A DNA stretch of 64,000 nucleotides from Sipunculus nudus (GCA_026874595.1 CM049310.1:91209556-91273555); one strand, 5' to 3'; shown: positions 51,670 through 63,855, numbered from the stretch's first letter. Made by a program: numbers and translations. The notes: a model not told the origin generated them from the letters alone.

Positions 51670-52555
51670 TAGGGCTGTATCAATATATCGATATATCGAT
51701 ACATATCGATACACAAAGTCGATACGGTCATCTATATGCAATGCATGTTGTATCGTCGTATCGAGAAACACAGTGACTGTTAATAAAAATATACAACCCT
51801 GACTTGAACAATAATGTAAACTATTTATATATGCTTCATTTATTTTATCGTTCTATGTTCGCCTTTAAGACGTAAATCAGATCAGTCTTGTCATTTAATC
51901 GACTGAGTGAGGAATGCATGTATGTACAAATGTCAGTCCTTCCAAGACAAGCCGACCCGTGTGAGCGACGATTTAGGAATTTATTACCATCGGTCCTCGT
52001 TACTGTTGAAATTTATGTTCAATTTACATATAGTTACCATTCAAATATGCATGACATGTTTTATCAATCAATCTGTGATCTCAGTGTGTCATGCCCTACA
52101 CTGTATAATGCATCATGTTACCTCTAAGTAGTGCTTCAATTTCTCGAGGTCCATAAAATCAAATACTATATTGCATGTGGAAGGTATTTTAGGGTACTCA
52201 CATTCCAAGATGCACACCAACAAAGGTATGTTTACTTGGCATAAAATAAAACCAGCTTATCTGCCTTATAAATTGCTAGCATAATAATGAAAACGCCGGA
52301 GTGACAGTTTGTAGGACGAGGACTGTAAACAATATAGCGATCTTAATACAACAGGCTACTCAGTATATGAGATAAGGGGAAAATGAACTATTTATAAAAC
52401 GAAAGATTTGGATATTCATTTGAAAATTAGTGCCTCTCAACCTAATAGCGAACAATGCAGTCAATACCGAGCAGGAATTTATGGCGACATCGGCATGTGA
52501 CCCGTCCAGCAAAAGAGCAGATAATAAGGAATTGTCCTCACGAAACTAAATATAG

Positions 52556-52606
<51 letters not shown>

Positions 52607-52687
52607 GTGTTTAAACACTTATATTCGCAGAGCTTTTGATAAGAAAGTAATATTGAACCTGAATATGCTGACCGATACACAGCCCTA
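51670..52687. mobile_element. 1018-bp hAT-type MITE with 8-bp target duplication
   Basis: The ends are TAGGGCTGTATCAATATATC and, as the reverse complement of the right end, TAGGGCTGTGTATCGG. TAGGGCTG is a typical hAT terminal inverted repeat. The flanks are ATCCGCAA (51662-51669) and ATCGGCAA (52688-52695), an 8-bp target duplication with one mismatch. Removing the element rejoins the end of the Helentron-like element. No transposase was recognised inside. It holds nested ATCGATA words near 51690 and a (TG)n run at 52565-52605. Confidence 0.75.
52565..52605. repeat. (TG)n microsatellite
   Basis: About 40 bases of TG repeats inside the hAT-type MITE. Confidence 0.95.
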
Positions 52688-53229
52688 ATCGGCAAAACTT
52701 TGTTTTTGGCACATACAATAACTATTAACATACCGTAAGCTACAGTATTACAAGTAATAACTATAATGTCAAAGTGGAACCTCTTAGTCTAAATTTTAAA
52801 TTCTAGTGGCACTATAAAACGTTCCTCGGGGTTTTGTGTATTTAAATCAATATCAAAAATTGACATAATAAGAAAATTTTTTTTAATCGCCATGAAAAGA
52901 TAAATTGACAGACCTGATTCATAATCATCTTGTTTGCGGTCCCGGCACCAGTGGACAATACATCCAAAAACGTGCTAAGAGTGATATTAAGGTAAATCAA
53001 GTCTTTGATAGCCGATACGTCTCTGTAATCAACATTCTTTGTGTAATCTGATCAGCGCTCCCTGGTGTCTGATTCTTGAACCCTGATAACTGTAGTTTAG
53101 GCGGGAAGACCATCATATGATAACAGCTGTCTATAAAGGCAGACTGGACGATGTATCTGCTTCTTGAATTGGGACCTCTTAACCATCGATGATTAATTTA
53201 CTCCACCAGAAGCGGGCCTTTTACTTATT

Positions 53230-54090
53230 CCTATTGAATGCATGCATTTTGGTTGTCGCTTTCCTTTTGAACTGATGATCGTCTTTTGTCAGGTCTTGGA
53301 CAAAGAAGATCTCGCCACAGCCTTTTTGATGGTCCGTCACTCTCTGTGTCCAGTGGATTTCGTTCCGATGATATGACGGTGGTCCTGAGAACTCTGTTTT
53401 CCTGTTCGGTGCACGTTCTCTGCTGTGTCCCTGATTGTTCCCATCGGCATGTCACCAAATAGTCTTCGTTCATAAATCACCTTTGCCGTTATTTCCCGGC
53501 AATCCTCGACGTTTTGTTCCGACACACTGACAAGTCTCAGATTGTATTCCCGATTATATCTTTCAATATTTTCAACCTTTTCAGTGATGGATCATTAACG
53601 TTCATCTTTCTATTTGTTGTCTTTCATTAGTCTCTCTATTTTTGCTTTCAACGCCTTATTCCAGCTTTAACTTTTTCTGCTGTGTCCTCCGTCTCGATCA
53701 CTGTGCTCTGTGTATAATTCAGACTCTCTAATGTTGATTCCACTTTTTTTTATTTAAATCTGTACATACCATTTCAATTTTTTATCCGTTTTCAGTTCAT
53801 CAATACCCTTTTGCAAAGATAGTTAGAAGTCCTCTGATACACTTGTAAGAGTCTGTTGCAACTGACCAATACTGGAATCAATCATATCCGATGTGAGCTT
53901 AGTGGACCGTTGTGGGCTTTGGTCTTTATTGTCCTAGACGTTCTAGCGCTTTTTCCCTTTTTCTTGCACGTATCAAGGAATTTCACTTATAGCATCTGCC
54001 ATTTGTCCTCATAAAATATGCGTTTTGGCGAAAGGTCTTGCAGGGTGGTCCTATGCGCCGCCATGTTGAACATAAAGTCTCCAATCTGGC
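53230..54090 (-). pseudogene. Remnant of a LINE ORF1-like protein
   Basis: Minus-strand frames give RYNREYNLRLVSVSEQNVED, then AKVIYERRLFGDMP, then AENVHRTGKQSSQDHRHIIG. This order (a basic segment, RRM-like start, then a conserved HRTGK region) is that of the RNA-binding ORF1 protein of L1-type elements. Upstream (53600-54080) the text is rich in Lys, Glu and Gln as in a coiled coil but is full of stops and shifts. Confidence 0.5.
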
Positions 54091-54122
54091 ATTTTAAGCA
54101 ATGTGCTGATGTACTGTAAATT

Positions 54123-54600
54123 ATGCTATGTCTTTTTTCCAACTGTGGAGTTCTTGCCTCTTTGAAATCAGCTATTGTAACCCCCATAGTGAAGAAAAGC
54201 AGTGTTGATGCACACGTTTGGAAACACTATCGACCAATATCTAAGCTTCCGTTCCTTACTGAAGATCGTTGCAACTCGTATCACTTCATACATGAAGGAA
54301 AACAATTTGTATGAAGACCAGCAGTCTGCATATAGACCGTTTCATAGCATTCAGACATGTCTGCTTAAGGTATATACATCTTCTCTTGGCTATGGACTCC
54401 CGACAAGTATCCATTCTCATACTTCTGGATTTATCTGCTGTCTTTGAGGATCATCAGCTCCTGTTACAAGGTTTGTCAACTGGGCTAGGAATAATTGGAG
54501 ATGGCTTGAAATTGATCCGGTCATACCTGCGCAATCGTAGTCAGTGTATCAGTGTACAGGTTACAAGTCCTCTCCAACTTAGCGTCATATTGACCCTCTG
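54123..54600 (+). pseudogene. CR1-like reverse transcriptase fragment, + strand
   Basis: Across three shifted frames the + strand reads LASLKSAIVTPIVKKSS, KHYRPISKLPFL, RITSYMKENNLYEDQQSAYRPFHS, SRQVSILILLDLSAVF (motif A, LLDLSAAF type), GLSTGLGIIGDGLKLIRSYL and NRSQCISVQ. This is the first half of a CR1-clade reverse transcriptase in the right order. It stops before the YADD motif, next to the (TTTA)n tail of the oppositely oriented LINE. Confidence 0.7.
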
Positions 54601-54629
54601 GCATTACGACCAGATTACTAGCGCCAGAG

Positions 54630-54633
54630 TGTT

Positions 54634-54676
<43 letters not shown>

Positions 54677-54678
54677 TA
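54630..54678. repeat. (TTTA)n, the 3' tail of the minus-strand LINE
   Basis: About 12 tetranucleotide repeats. On the minus strand they read (TAAA)n after TATCCTGGTTAAATA, the usual tail form of CR1/L2/Rex-type LINEs. Confidence 0.85.
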
Positions 54679-55019
54679 ATACATATTTAACCAGGATAGC
54701 CTATTCAGCAAAAGCTGTTTTTCAATAGGGTCCTGGTCTAGATGATATCGATAAGTACACAGATAAAAAAGCAAATATGAAAGAACTGAAACTAAAATAC
54801 ATGCATACATAAAAAGCAGTTATACATTTATGGTTTAAAATGATCATAGAAAAAAGAAATTCTTTAATGATATACACGAATATTGAGTAAATACATTTAA
54901 ATAAGAGGCCTGACTAAAAATTAAAACATGTAAGATCGTGATTTCACAATAAATATATTACATAATGACACAGTAATATAGGTGATGAATACAAAGACGA
55001 AAAGGCACCCGTGAACAAG

Positions 55020-56747
55020 CTATGAAAAATTATATGGCATAAATTGCTTGTACAATGATTTAAACTGGTAGAGACTGGTTGCAGATTTGACACTTACAGG
55101 TAAAGAATTCCAGTGGATGGGACCAGCATATGCAAGACTTGCTTTGAAGGATTCTCTGTTTGGTTTAGGTAATGATAAATTGAAGCCCTGAGAAAAACGA
55201 GTATTATATACACTATTAACACGGTTGAACGTATGCGTAAGAGAGGGAGGGACATTACCAGACAAACATTTAAAGACCATTAAAGAAACAAAATATTGGC
55301 ATCTCTGTTTAACATTCATCCAACCCAATGTTGCAATCAATGATGTAGAGGATATATTGGTATCATAAGTTTTAGTAACGATTCTAGCAGCTCTATTTTG
55401 AAGTTTTTGGAGTTGTAATAAATACGTTTTGGAGGAATTACCCCAGACAGATATACAATAATCAATGTGACTCTGAATTAAGGCATTGTAAAGTGTGTTT
55501 AAACTAAAGACATCTAAGGTTTTACTTAATCTGAAAAGAAGACCTAGTTTTGATACTATTTTGTCGCACACCAGTTGAATATGTTTTTTCCATGTAAGAC
55601 CAGCGTCGATGATAACACCTAAAAGCTTTGTGTGTTCAACCGGCATCACTGTAATGTTATCCATGGAGATGTTCAGTTGATTTCCATTGGTTTTAGACTT
55701 GGGGCCAAATAATATGAATGATGATTTTTGGGGATTAATACTCAGTCGATTCTCTCTAAACCATTTAAGTGCAATTCCGAGATTTACTTGTAATGACTCT
55801 ATAGCTTTAGCGGCTGAATTCGCTGAAGAATAAATTGAAATATCATCAGCATAAATGACACATTTCTCACTGAGGAACATTGGAAGATCATTTAGATAAA
55901 AAAGGAAAAATATAGGTCCAAGGACAGTGCCCTGTGGGGTACCTATGTCCAAGGTGCGTGGTTCTGAAAGCAATCCATTAGAATAAACCACTTGCTTACG
56001 ATTAGACAGGTAGTTTTCGAACCACATAAGCGGTATACCTTTTATGCCATAGTCGCTCATTTTTGTAAGTAAGACAGTGTGATCAAGGCTATCAAAACCT
56101 TTTTTTACATCGAGGAAACATGCAGCGGTAACATTATTGTTATTAAGACTGATTAAGCATTCGTCAATTATGCTGTGCAAGGCAAATGAAGTTGAACGAT
56201 TAGGAAGATAAGCGAATTGTTTATCCGAAAACAGATTATTACTTTCAAAAAACGTAATGAGGCGCGATTTAACGAATTGTTCTATTATTTTTGGCACATG
56301 GCCTATAACTGAGATCGGTCGGTAGTTATTTGGATCATCCTTACATCCAGATCCTTTGTATATAGGAGTGATTCTAGCAGTCTTCCAATCTGCTGGAAAC
56401 TCGCCGGTTTGAAGTGAGATGTTAAATATGTGGGCTAATGGAGCTGAAATATAAGGTGCGGCTATCTTAAGGAAAAATCCTGACATTCCCAGTATATCTT
56501 CTTTCATACTGGAGTTTACTTTCAACAACTGTGATAAAACAAATTGACTCGAAACTGAATTAAAATCAAAAGATTCCGAATTCGGGTTAACAATATGATC
56601 GCAGGTAAATATTGTTTTCGGAAATTTATCGTTAATATTTTTTCCAACAGAAGTAAAGAAATGGTTAAATTTATCAGGGTCAATCTTTCCGCTTTCTTTA
56701 TTCGAGGAGGTTTTCGAAGGCAGTATGTGTTTTAAAGCTTTCCACAC
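55020..56747 (-). CDS. LINE reverse transcriptase (ORF2 fragment, 575 codons)
   Basis: Non-LTR retrotransposon polyprotein fragment. Numbering from the first codon after the linker (a GTG, not a natural start), the RT domain covers about 124-370: DWKTARITPIYKG (120-132), NYRPISV (141-147), motif A FLDVKKGFD with Asp213 (usual form FLDLKKAFD), TPQGTVLGP (270-278) and motif C YADD (299-302). After it come LLGVIIDAGLTWKKHI and IDYCISVWG, as in CR1/L2/Rex-type elements, ending FKSLYKQFMPYN. The same frame continues upstream to a single TAA at 56895-56897, beyond which the linker and endonuclease end (57170-56898) are still open. Both catalytic motifs are present, but the 5' truncation and the stop make autonomous activity unlikely. 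Confidence 0.85.
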   Translation of the reverse strand: MWKALKHILPSKTSSNKESGKIDPDKFNHFFTSVGKNINDKFPKTIFTCDHIVNPNSESFDFNSVSSQFVLSQLLKVNSSMKEDILGMSGFFLKIAAPYISAPLAHIFNISLQTGEFPADWKTARITPIYKGSGCKDDPNNYRPISVIGHVPKIIEQFVKSRLITFFESNNLFSDKQFAYLPNRSTSFALHSIIDECLISLNNNNVTAACFLDVKKGFDSLDHTVLLTKMSDYGIKGIPLMWFENYLSNRKQVVYSNGLLSEPRTLDIGTPQGTVLGPIFFLFYLNDLPMFLSEKCVIYADDISIYSSANSAAKAIESLQVNLGIALKWFRENRLSINPQKSSFILFGPKSKTNGNQLNISMDNITVMPVEHTKLLGVIIDAGLTWKKHIQLVCDKIVSKLGLLFRLSKTLDVFSLNTLYNALIQSHIDYCISVWGNSSKTYLLQLQKLQNRAARIVTKTYDTNISSTSLIATLGWMNVKQRCQYFVSLMVFKCLSGNVPPSLTHTFNRVNSVYNTRFSQGFNLSLPKPNRESFKASLAYAGPIHWNSLPVSVKSATSLYQFKSLYKQFMPYNFS

Positions 56748-56894
56748 ACAACCAGGGTTGGAGCCATTTTTTTGTATCAGCGTGGCATAATACTGGCTAC
56801 GAGTGGATCTGATAAGATTTGTAACATAATTTCGCTGATGTCGGTACGCAGACCAGTCATTACTGTGATTTGTTCTTAATGCGTTCCGATGTGC

Positions 56895-57205
56895 TTAATC
56901 ACGCAAGTGAATCTCATTAAGTAAATCATTATTGAACCATTTATTTTCGCGAGCTTTGGTGCGACGTCGAATAAAAGGCGCGTTGTTATTAGAAATTCTC
57001 AGAAATTCATAGCGCCACATTTCCCAGGCTAAGTTTACATCAGAAAGTTGCATAATTTTTGAAAAAAAATTGGATTTCGATAATTCATCGATAAATTTGT
57101 ATTCATTGAATTTACGAAGGGTACGGTGATATCCGGATTTTGTAACTGTGACCCTAGGTGGTCTATTCAAAACGGTAGTGACAAGAAAATGATCACTTAT
57201 ATGTT
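56895..57205 (-). pseudogene. LINE ORF2 upstream part (endonuclease end and linker), ended by a stop
   Basis: It reads SDHFLVTTVLNRPPRVTVTK...KWFNNDLLNEIHLRD and then TAA at 56895-56897. The reading frame is the same as the RT frame downstream, so one base change separates the two parts. Confidence 0.75.
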
Positions 57206-57567
57206 ATGACATCTATGTCTGAGGATCGCATTATAAGGCCTTATGAAGATGCAAATATTTTCGTCATTTCTGACAACGCTTCATGGGCTACAGGTACACT
57301 CTCAATCAACATAAAACAGCCGATTCGATAGCATTGTTTGTGTACTTTCTAATAATACCAAATATGAGCGAAAACAGTTCCTGTTTAACCCAGCACATTG
57401 GTAAACCCCTCGGCATGTTTGTTGAATTTATGACCGCATGAACACAAGCATGGCTCGCACGGGTTACAGGACGTAGGCAACTTGCATCGGCACAGGAAAT
57501 GACCCGTGTCCATAGAGACGGTGTTTCAGTTTGGGTTGCGAGCTCACACATAAACTATTGTGTTTAT

Positions 57568-57706
57568 CACAGGCACTCGTTTCCAGCACTAAAATGGCCT
57601 AGAAACCGAAAACACATTGAGTATGGGCGATATACCCATTATATCGCCCATACTCAATGTGTTTTCGGTTTCTAGGCCATTGTAGTGCTGGAAACGAGCG
57701 CCTGTG
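57568..57706. mobile_element. 139-bp palindromic (fold-back) MITE with perfect 8-bp target duplication
   Basis: Two 66-nt arms pair with only two mismatches around a 7-nt loop (ACCCATT, 57634-57640). The ends are CACAGGC / GCCTGTG. Both sides are flanked by GTGTTTAT (57560-57567 and 57707-57714), a perfect 8-bp duplication as made by hAT transposases. No coding capacity. As RNA it would be a long near-perfect hairpin. Confidence 0.85.
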
Positions 57707-58783
57707 GTGTTTATTCACCATTCCAAGCATAATATTGAGATTATGGGCCGTTTTCCACAATATGAATGCAACCAGATGCAAGATCACTCCATATTACTAG
57801 TATCACGACTCGAGTAGGCTTACCATCCCAATTATCCGATTGCCTACTGAGTCGGGTTGTCACGGCTATCTCCAACTGGGATCGTCTACGGGGGTCCGCA
57901 ATGTTCTTGGGACTGTTTATTTTTACAATTAAAATATTACTGCTTGGTGAATTAATACGAAAAAATGGAATGGATTCATTTTTATGCTGATGACAGTCAA
58001 ATAAACCAGAATCAAAGGCTCTTATTTCTACCATTTAAACCTGCCTGCACGATAACGGCATGTGTTTGGATGTGTCAGAATCGGCTTAAACTCAATGCGC
58101 TTTTGATAACGGTTATGCTGAATTAGCGCTATATAAGTTAAATATATTATTATTATATCACGAACCGATTCGTTTCGAGTAGAAACCTCTGGCGGAAGGG
58201 TGGGCCAGAGCTGTCTATGGGCTACGAATACGCCGCCTAGTGAGAAAAGACCGCACCGCATAATTATATGCACGGTCAGAAGGATGCAGGATGTGTGACA
58301 GCCATATAATCGACCAAAGGATGAGAAATACAATAAAGTAGTTTAGGAATAATTAAGTCGAGTATATAGGTTTTTGTTTAAAACTAAGAAAAAATTTAAA
58401 CCATTCACAGTTCCTCCGTTAATATTGTTCGAGGAAGATAGCAATCTCCTGAGAGCAACAGTCTTTCATGACGTTGTAGGTACTTCAGCAAAAAGTTACA
58501 TGAAAAGGGTCCAGCATCCGCCAGAGGTCATTTCTACTCCCTCTTCCTAAAAGGCATTGTTGGACGACCGGGACTGCTTGTTTCGACTCTAAAATTAAAA
58601 TCTCTGACATTTCAAGAAACACCTGTTTACATTGGGCATGCGCACGCTTGCAAAATATGCCTTATTCCCTGAAGTACTTAGCACAAAAACACCCATGTAA
58701 TTTGCCTTGGAACATTCTGGTCCTTCGCACTTGAACGGACTTCATTAGCCTCTTCACCACATTTAGAAGCCGCGGTGCATTAT

Positions 58784-58807
58784 GGGGGGGGGGGGGGGGG
58801 GGGGGGG
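58784..58807 (+). repeat. Poly-G tract (24 nt)
   Basis: Uninterrupted G on the + strand. The length is probably unreliable in sequencing. Confidence 0.9.
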
Positions 58808-60617
58808 CAGACAACAAACCCTAAACAGCAGAGTGGTTCTCTTGTGAGCCCGAATCTGCTCAGTGTGCAGAGGTGGATCTTTTCGTATTATGCCACTTAA
58901 TCGCTTGGACCCAAGCGTTCCTCCATTCTGTTCCGCCGGGAAACTGTGTAGGGCACTTTATGTCTGTAACTATGGCTGTTGCAGCCGAATTCTGCTATAA
59001 TACTACGGTCACTTTAACCAGACACCGTGCTCTACAAGTCCAATTTGATAGCCAGCGGTACAGTGTTGCTCTTTTTTTAACGTATCCACCATAGTAACAA
59101 CGCGCTGCACGAAGCGACCGGAAGTTAACATTGCGCAGGTCTCGTACCTTTTCCACATAAAAGATCAAAAGGACTCGGGATATTTTGTCACACAAGCATA
59201 AAAAAAGAAAATGCCGTCACTTGAAAATCGTATCTTGAAAGTAGAAACCTAATGAATGCAAGGCTCTGCCATTAACCTATTCGGCCATTATTCCCAGGTT
59301 CATTCGTGCGTAATTGACAGTACATTTGTGAATATCCTCTGATGTCATTCCTGTGTCCGGTTCATGTGCTGGATCCACACCAAAATCTAATCGATTCTTC
59401 CTCGGCCCATTCATGAAATGCCCTGAAAATTTCATGAGATGCTTTACATGAAAGTGTGAGTTATATTGTGAAAAAACACACAAACACGGACGGGAATGAA
59501 CGCATACCCTCATGGCGGAGGCAAAAACATCATAATATGATAGAACATGGTTTGTATACAAAGTAAGTGTACCTCCTTGATAAATGTCAAACATTACTCC
59601 ATTGATTAGTGTGTATGTAAGCATCAGGTGTGACCCGTCGTGTCAGGTATGTCAGCCGCTTCATTAAGTAGACTCGGTCTCTGTATAAATTGTGTGCCTC
59701 ATTTATATAATTACAGCAGCTACATAGGGGGTTGTTTTGTCTACACTAACGACATAAATGTGATAAATCATGATGCAGTTTATAAACATGCTAAAACTGA
59801 ATAATAATGAGTGACAGACCGTTCCCATCAAAGACCTGTCGGCAGTGATTGACACTGTGGGTACGGGTCCATTATATCAATATAACGGTCATATTTTGTT
59901 GTATATAAGATGATTAATAAAAATAATCAGCCCTTATATTCAATGATGATGTTCTTGCAGGATTTTCTGATTTGTATTGGATTTCACTTTACAAATTATC
60001 TTATGCTGGTCCTTTGGACCGTAAAACCGCAGACTACTTTATGGGCATTGCGCATGCTCATAGTAAGGTCTATTGGTCTTATAAACGCTCACTGTAGGCC
60101 CATCAAGAAAGCGGGGGTAAGCATCTTTGACGCTCGGTTCTCGGGCTTGATGCGTCCGATGTCACGCGCGATTATCTGTTTGCATGACCGAGAGGATCAG
60201 CGTATGTCGCAGTCACTGACCATCGCCATCTGCCTCTAAAAAAACAGTCAGTTGTGTGAATACAGCTATAGTGACAAAAATTCTAATCATATGCTATAAA
60301 TGACACAAAATACATATATTTAAAGATTTATTGTTCATACCTATTCTCTATTTGTCACAGATCACCTTCCCTTAAGACTTTGTCAATCTGGTAAAATATC
60401 CAACATTTTGGCCCGAGAGTACCGGACTTTTCAAATTTTCTTCCTATTGAAAGCCTTATTGCAACAAAGGAAATAAGAATATGTTATTCTGAAGACTGTA
60501 ACATTTCTGTAATCGATGTGCGAGATTTCCAGGATAATAAAATATACTCTGAATAGCAGGAGGATGAATACATTTACCATCTCCCCTTGCAAATAAGTGT
60601 GTGTGTGTTTCTTTTTT

Positions 60618-60652
60618 GGGGGGGGGATGGGGGGTGGGGGTGGGGGGGGGGG
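60618..60652 (+). repeat. G-rich tract, G-quadruplex-capable
   Basis: Runs of G of 5-10 separated by single T or AT. Confidence 0.85.
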
Positions 60653-61012
60653 TAATACCCCCTGTATTTACGCACCTGTGCGTTGCAAAAAAAAATTGAG
60701 AATCTTAAAGTCATATTTTTTTTCTGTAGAATCTATGTGCTTTCTGGCTCACTCTGTGTACATATTAATGATCTTTAGGTAATTTCTGTTCCGAAAAGTT
60801 CTCATAACGCATCTGTGATGGATATATGAGCCGATTTATCTACATGCTTTTAGTAAACACGGTTCATACGACAGTGTTGACAAACAAAATAAATTAGGTA
60901 ACCTAAAGTGGTTAATTGCAGGTGTTGAAAGGCCACTAGCAAGCTCGGGTTCGTCTGACTTCCCGCCAGATGTCCATGTTGAATATGCTTTAGGTCATTT
61001 TGGCGTCCCTTA

Positions 61013-61034
61013 CCCCCCCCCCCCCCCCCCCCCC
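61013..61034 (-). repeat. Poly-C tract (22 nt)
   Basis: Uninterrupted C on the + strand. Confidence 0.9.
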
Positions 61035-63809
61035 ATGTCATAAACACGTGGACTCAAACAAATCGAACATAATGTGTGCGGAGGGATCGGCGTTTTCTGG
61101 CCTGTTTTTTTATGACAGATCCAAGGGATCATCTCTAATTAATATACATCACATATCGGAATAGGCCCCTTAAAAGTAATGTACATACTTTGGTACACAT
61201 TGAAACTTTTTATACCATTTTTATCATTTCGTACTTCGTACTTTCGTTCTTGTGCAATGTTTTAATTTCATCGCCTGCGATCAGATGACACATCAAGCGA
61301 TAAGGCAATATGTGTACAGTTTACAGACGTGATAAGATTGAATTATAGTTTGCTCATCTCCGGTCTGAATTGTCCATCACTATCAAACAAAGGTATAATT
61401 AAACTCTTTACACGGCGCTTTAACCACAGGCCTACTACCAATATCTAAAACCATGGCTTGTTTAGAACTGTCAGATTTTCGCTACCACAGGAGCATATGG
61501 TAAACTATAATGTCAATTTTTATTTTTCCAAAGAAATTTTCCTCAGTAGCATTCAAAATTTTCCAGAAATTGTTTACATGTAGCTTTATGAATGTTGCAT
61601 TTGCAGGCAGCATGAATTCAACGTTACATGTAATCAAGTGCTGCCATCTATTAACTATTATAGACATTATCCAACGTTTAATTTTGGCACCTCGAAATTG
61701 CCTCCGTGTTTTTTCCTGGGTATTCTTCCTTGATCTGTTTTTTTTTTTTAAAGTTTAACAGAAGACCCTCTTAAAGGGTAACAGGCATCAAGCCCCATTA
61801 AATGTAATATCTCTATGAAAACTCCATACGTCAAAAGTCAAAACGACCTCCTCAATTATATCAACAGAAGTGGGTTCGTTGGGGATGTTACTGCGTTGCT
61901 GCGTTTTTTACCTTTTGACTTATTACTATTCTGTGCCACATTCATTCCAGCAATGCTTGAACAGATTGTTATGATTAAACAACCCTGTATCTTGGGAATC
62001 CGCGTACTTTAAAGGTAGCTCTACTCTCCAAGGTAAATTCAATTACTGATTGTTATGTATTCCTGTTGCAAAACACATCTGGACCTTGCCTAACACGGGT
62101 ATCACCATAATCATGCCTAGGTGGCACCACCTGTGTTTTCTGAAAGAATAATTGTAATGATGAACGTAAATTATTAACACAGCAGTTGTGTTTCAACCAT
62201 ACATATCTAGTTACATTGAGGTAATCAGAATATCTGATGACTTTACTTGCATGTTCACTAAGTATACATGCGGTGAGATATTTAACAATCGGGCCCACCA
62301 AGGGTGGTCGCTCTGCGGGGTTCATTAGAAGGCTGTATCCCAAGGCCGTGTAATATAACAAACGAGTGGGTGTTTGGCGTTTCTCTGTGTCATGTCACAT
62401 TAATGGGGTGTTACACCCCCAGAACACCGGGCCTGGCTACTTTTTTAAGGCAAACTATTGTATTGTTAGGAGTTTAAATGTAAAACTGAGCTACGAAAAC
62501 CCTGTAATTGGCGCCGGACATGTGAGGGCCCGGCAGGAAACGAAGTAACGTTGGCGTGGCGTCATCCGCTACACCGGGCGCCGCAATAAGATATGCCTGA
62601 GGCAAAGAACCGTTACATAGGTTTCGTTCATAATTCAGCCTGCCTAAGGCAATATTAGTAACGCGTTGGCGTCTGGTCACGTGTCACGGCCGGGCGTTTA
62701 AATTTCTTACTGACAGGCAAAGGTTCTGGACAAAATCAGCCCCATTACTTGTGACCTGCAGGCTGAAAAGGAAGTTCTGGAGAGGGCAGGTCTAATTAAG
62801 CAGGAGTTGGGGTTGAATATTAATTGGCTGGAGTATTCGCCAATGAGAGCTGGGTGTGTTGGTGGTAGTGCCTGGGGCTGTTCCACGTAAGGCACGTAGT
62901 TAAATGTGCTAAATATAGAAGAATAGTCAACTAGTATATAAGTGTCCTTTATTATACACACGTCTACAGTCAGTCAACACAGTTTTTAAGTTTATTAGGC
63001 CTATACACAGTTTTTATTACAAACAGTGTATGATATGTGTATATACAAACAATTAATGAGTTTTATTGAAAGTTCATATTTAATCATATAACTAGACTGT
63101 ACTAAATTAAAGGCGGCCGTATATTCACACTTATTTCACGTCCAGGTATATCAAACTATGTTAAATCGGTAACTATATCATGGTTTGGAATAAAATACAA
63201 CACAGAATTAATTTCAAGTGAATGTAGGCTTAACATGGCGTGCAGTGTGTAGTTTAAAGACCGAGACTTGGTGAAAAACGTGAATCTGCTGGTCTCAAAT
63301 CTTTCAAGGAATCTCTTAATTCCCATTTTTTGCATCTGAAAGATATACGTTTAAATTTAGCACATCCCAGTATATCAGTATTCAAACCGTAAATTATTCG
63401 TGAAATTAAACTTTCCCCTTCATTTGCATCTTAAATGTCTGTTAGGTTAAATTAATAAAAAAGATAAGAAATTCATACCTCATAGTAGCCGAAACTACAA
63501 TTATTATTACAATTATTATTAGGGCAATATAGAAAAAGCAGAAAATTAGCATTCTACATTATTTTGCCATCTAGCCCTCCTATATAAGGGGGGCAAGTTA
63601 CGAGCAGACTTTGTCATATATAGAGGAAAATACTAATTGTCCACCAATCAATTTCTTTTTTCTATGCGAGCTTTCCTAGATATTTCGAGGTATATGCCAA
63701 AAATTAAAAATAAATATCTCTAGTTAATTAATAAATGGTAACGAATATTTGCTTGACCAAAATATTTTCCCGATCAGGAGCAGACATTTCTAGTCGATAA
63801 AGCTAATGA

Positions 63810-63811
<2 letters not shown>

Positions 63812-63852
<41 letters not shown>
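63812..63852. repeat. (TC)n microsatellite
   Basis: About 41 bases of CT repeats near the right end of the window. Confidence 0.95.

Positions 63853-63855
<3 letters not shown>

Larger units (their letters stand above)
51030..52712 (-). mobile_element. Helentron-associated element (reverse orientation) interrupted by a MITE
   Basis: It starts with CTAGAATACAGGTAGTCG, the reverse complement of the CTAG end of the 31.6-kb element, including the hairpin (with one altered pair) and the subterminal TATCCGCCGAAA (near 51065). It continues with the GGTGGCGCCACCTG core and a short 145-bp-type tandem array (51255-51510). The other end (AGTATCCGC at about 51660, then CAAAACTTTG and TTTTTGGC at 52693-52710) is split by the MITE at 51670-52687. 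The element itself is therefore about 660 bp. Confidence 0.65.
54630..57205 (-). mobile_element. 5'-truncated CR1/L2/Rex-like LINE, about 2.6 kb
   Basis: On the minus strand the element begins at about 57205 inside the endonuclease domain (SDHFLVTTVLNRP, its conserved C-terminal motif). It runs through a linker, the reverse transcriptase reading frame and a 3'UTR, and ends in (TAAA)n. The 5' truncation is typical of LINE insertion. No target duplication could be confirmed. Confidence 0.8.

Noticed and set aside
53231-53525. Two overlapping minus-strand frames taken as host genes
   Set aside because: Together they read as a shifted LINE ORF1-like protein.
59910-60239. 109-codon + strand frame
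   Set aside because: No recognisable domain, no splice context, and similar lengths occur by chance in this region.
62490-62960. CpG-richer patch with TATA-like word as a promoter
   Set aside because: No downstream coding exon could be recognised in the window; composition alone is not enough.
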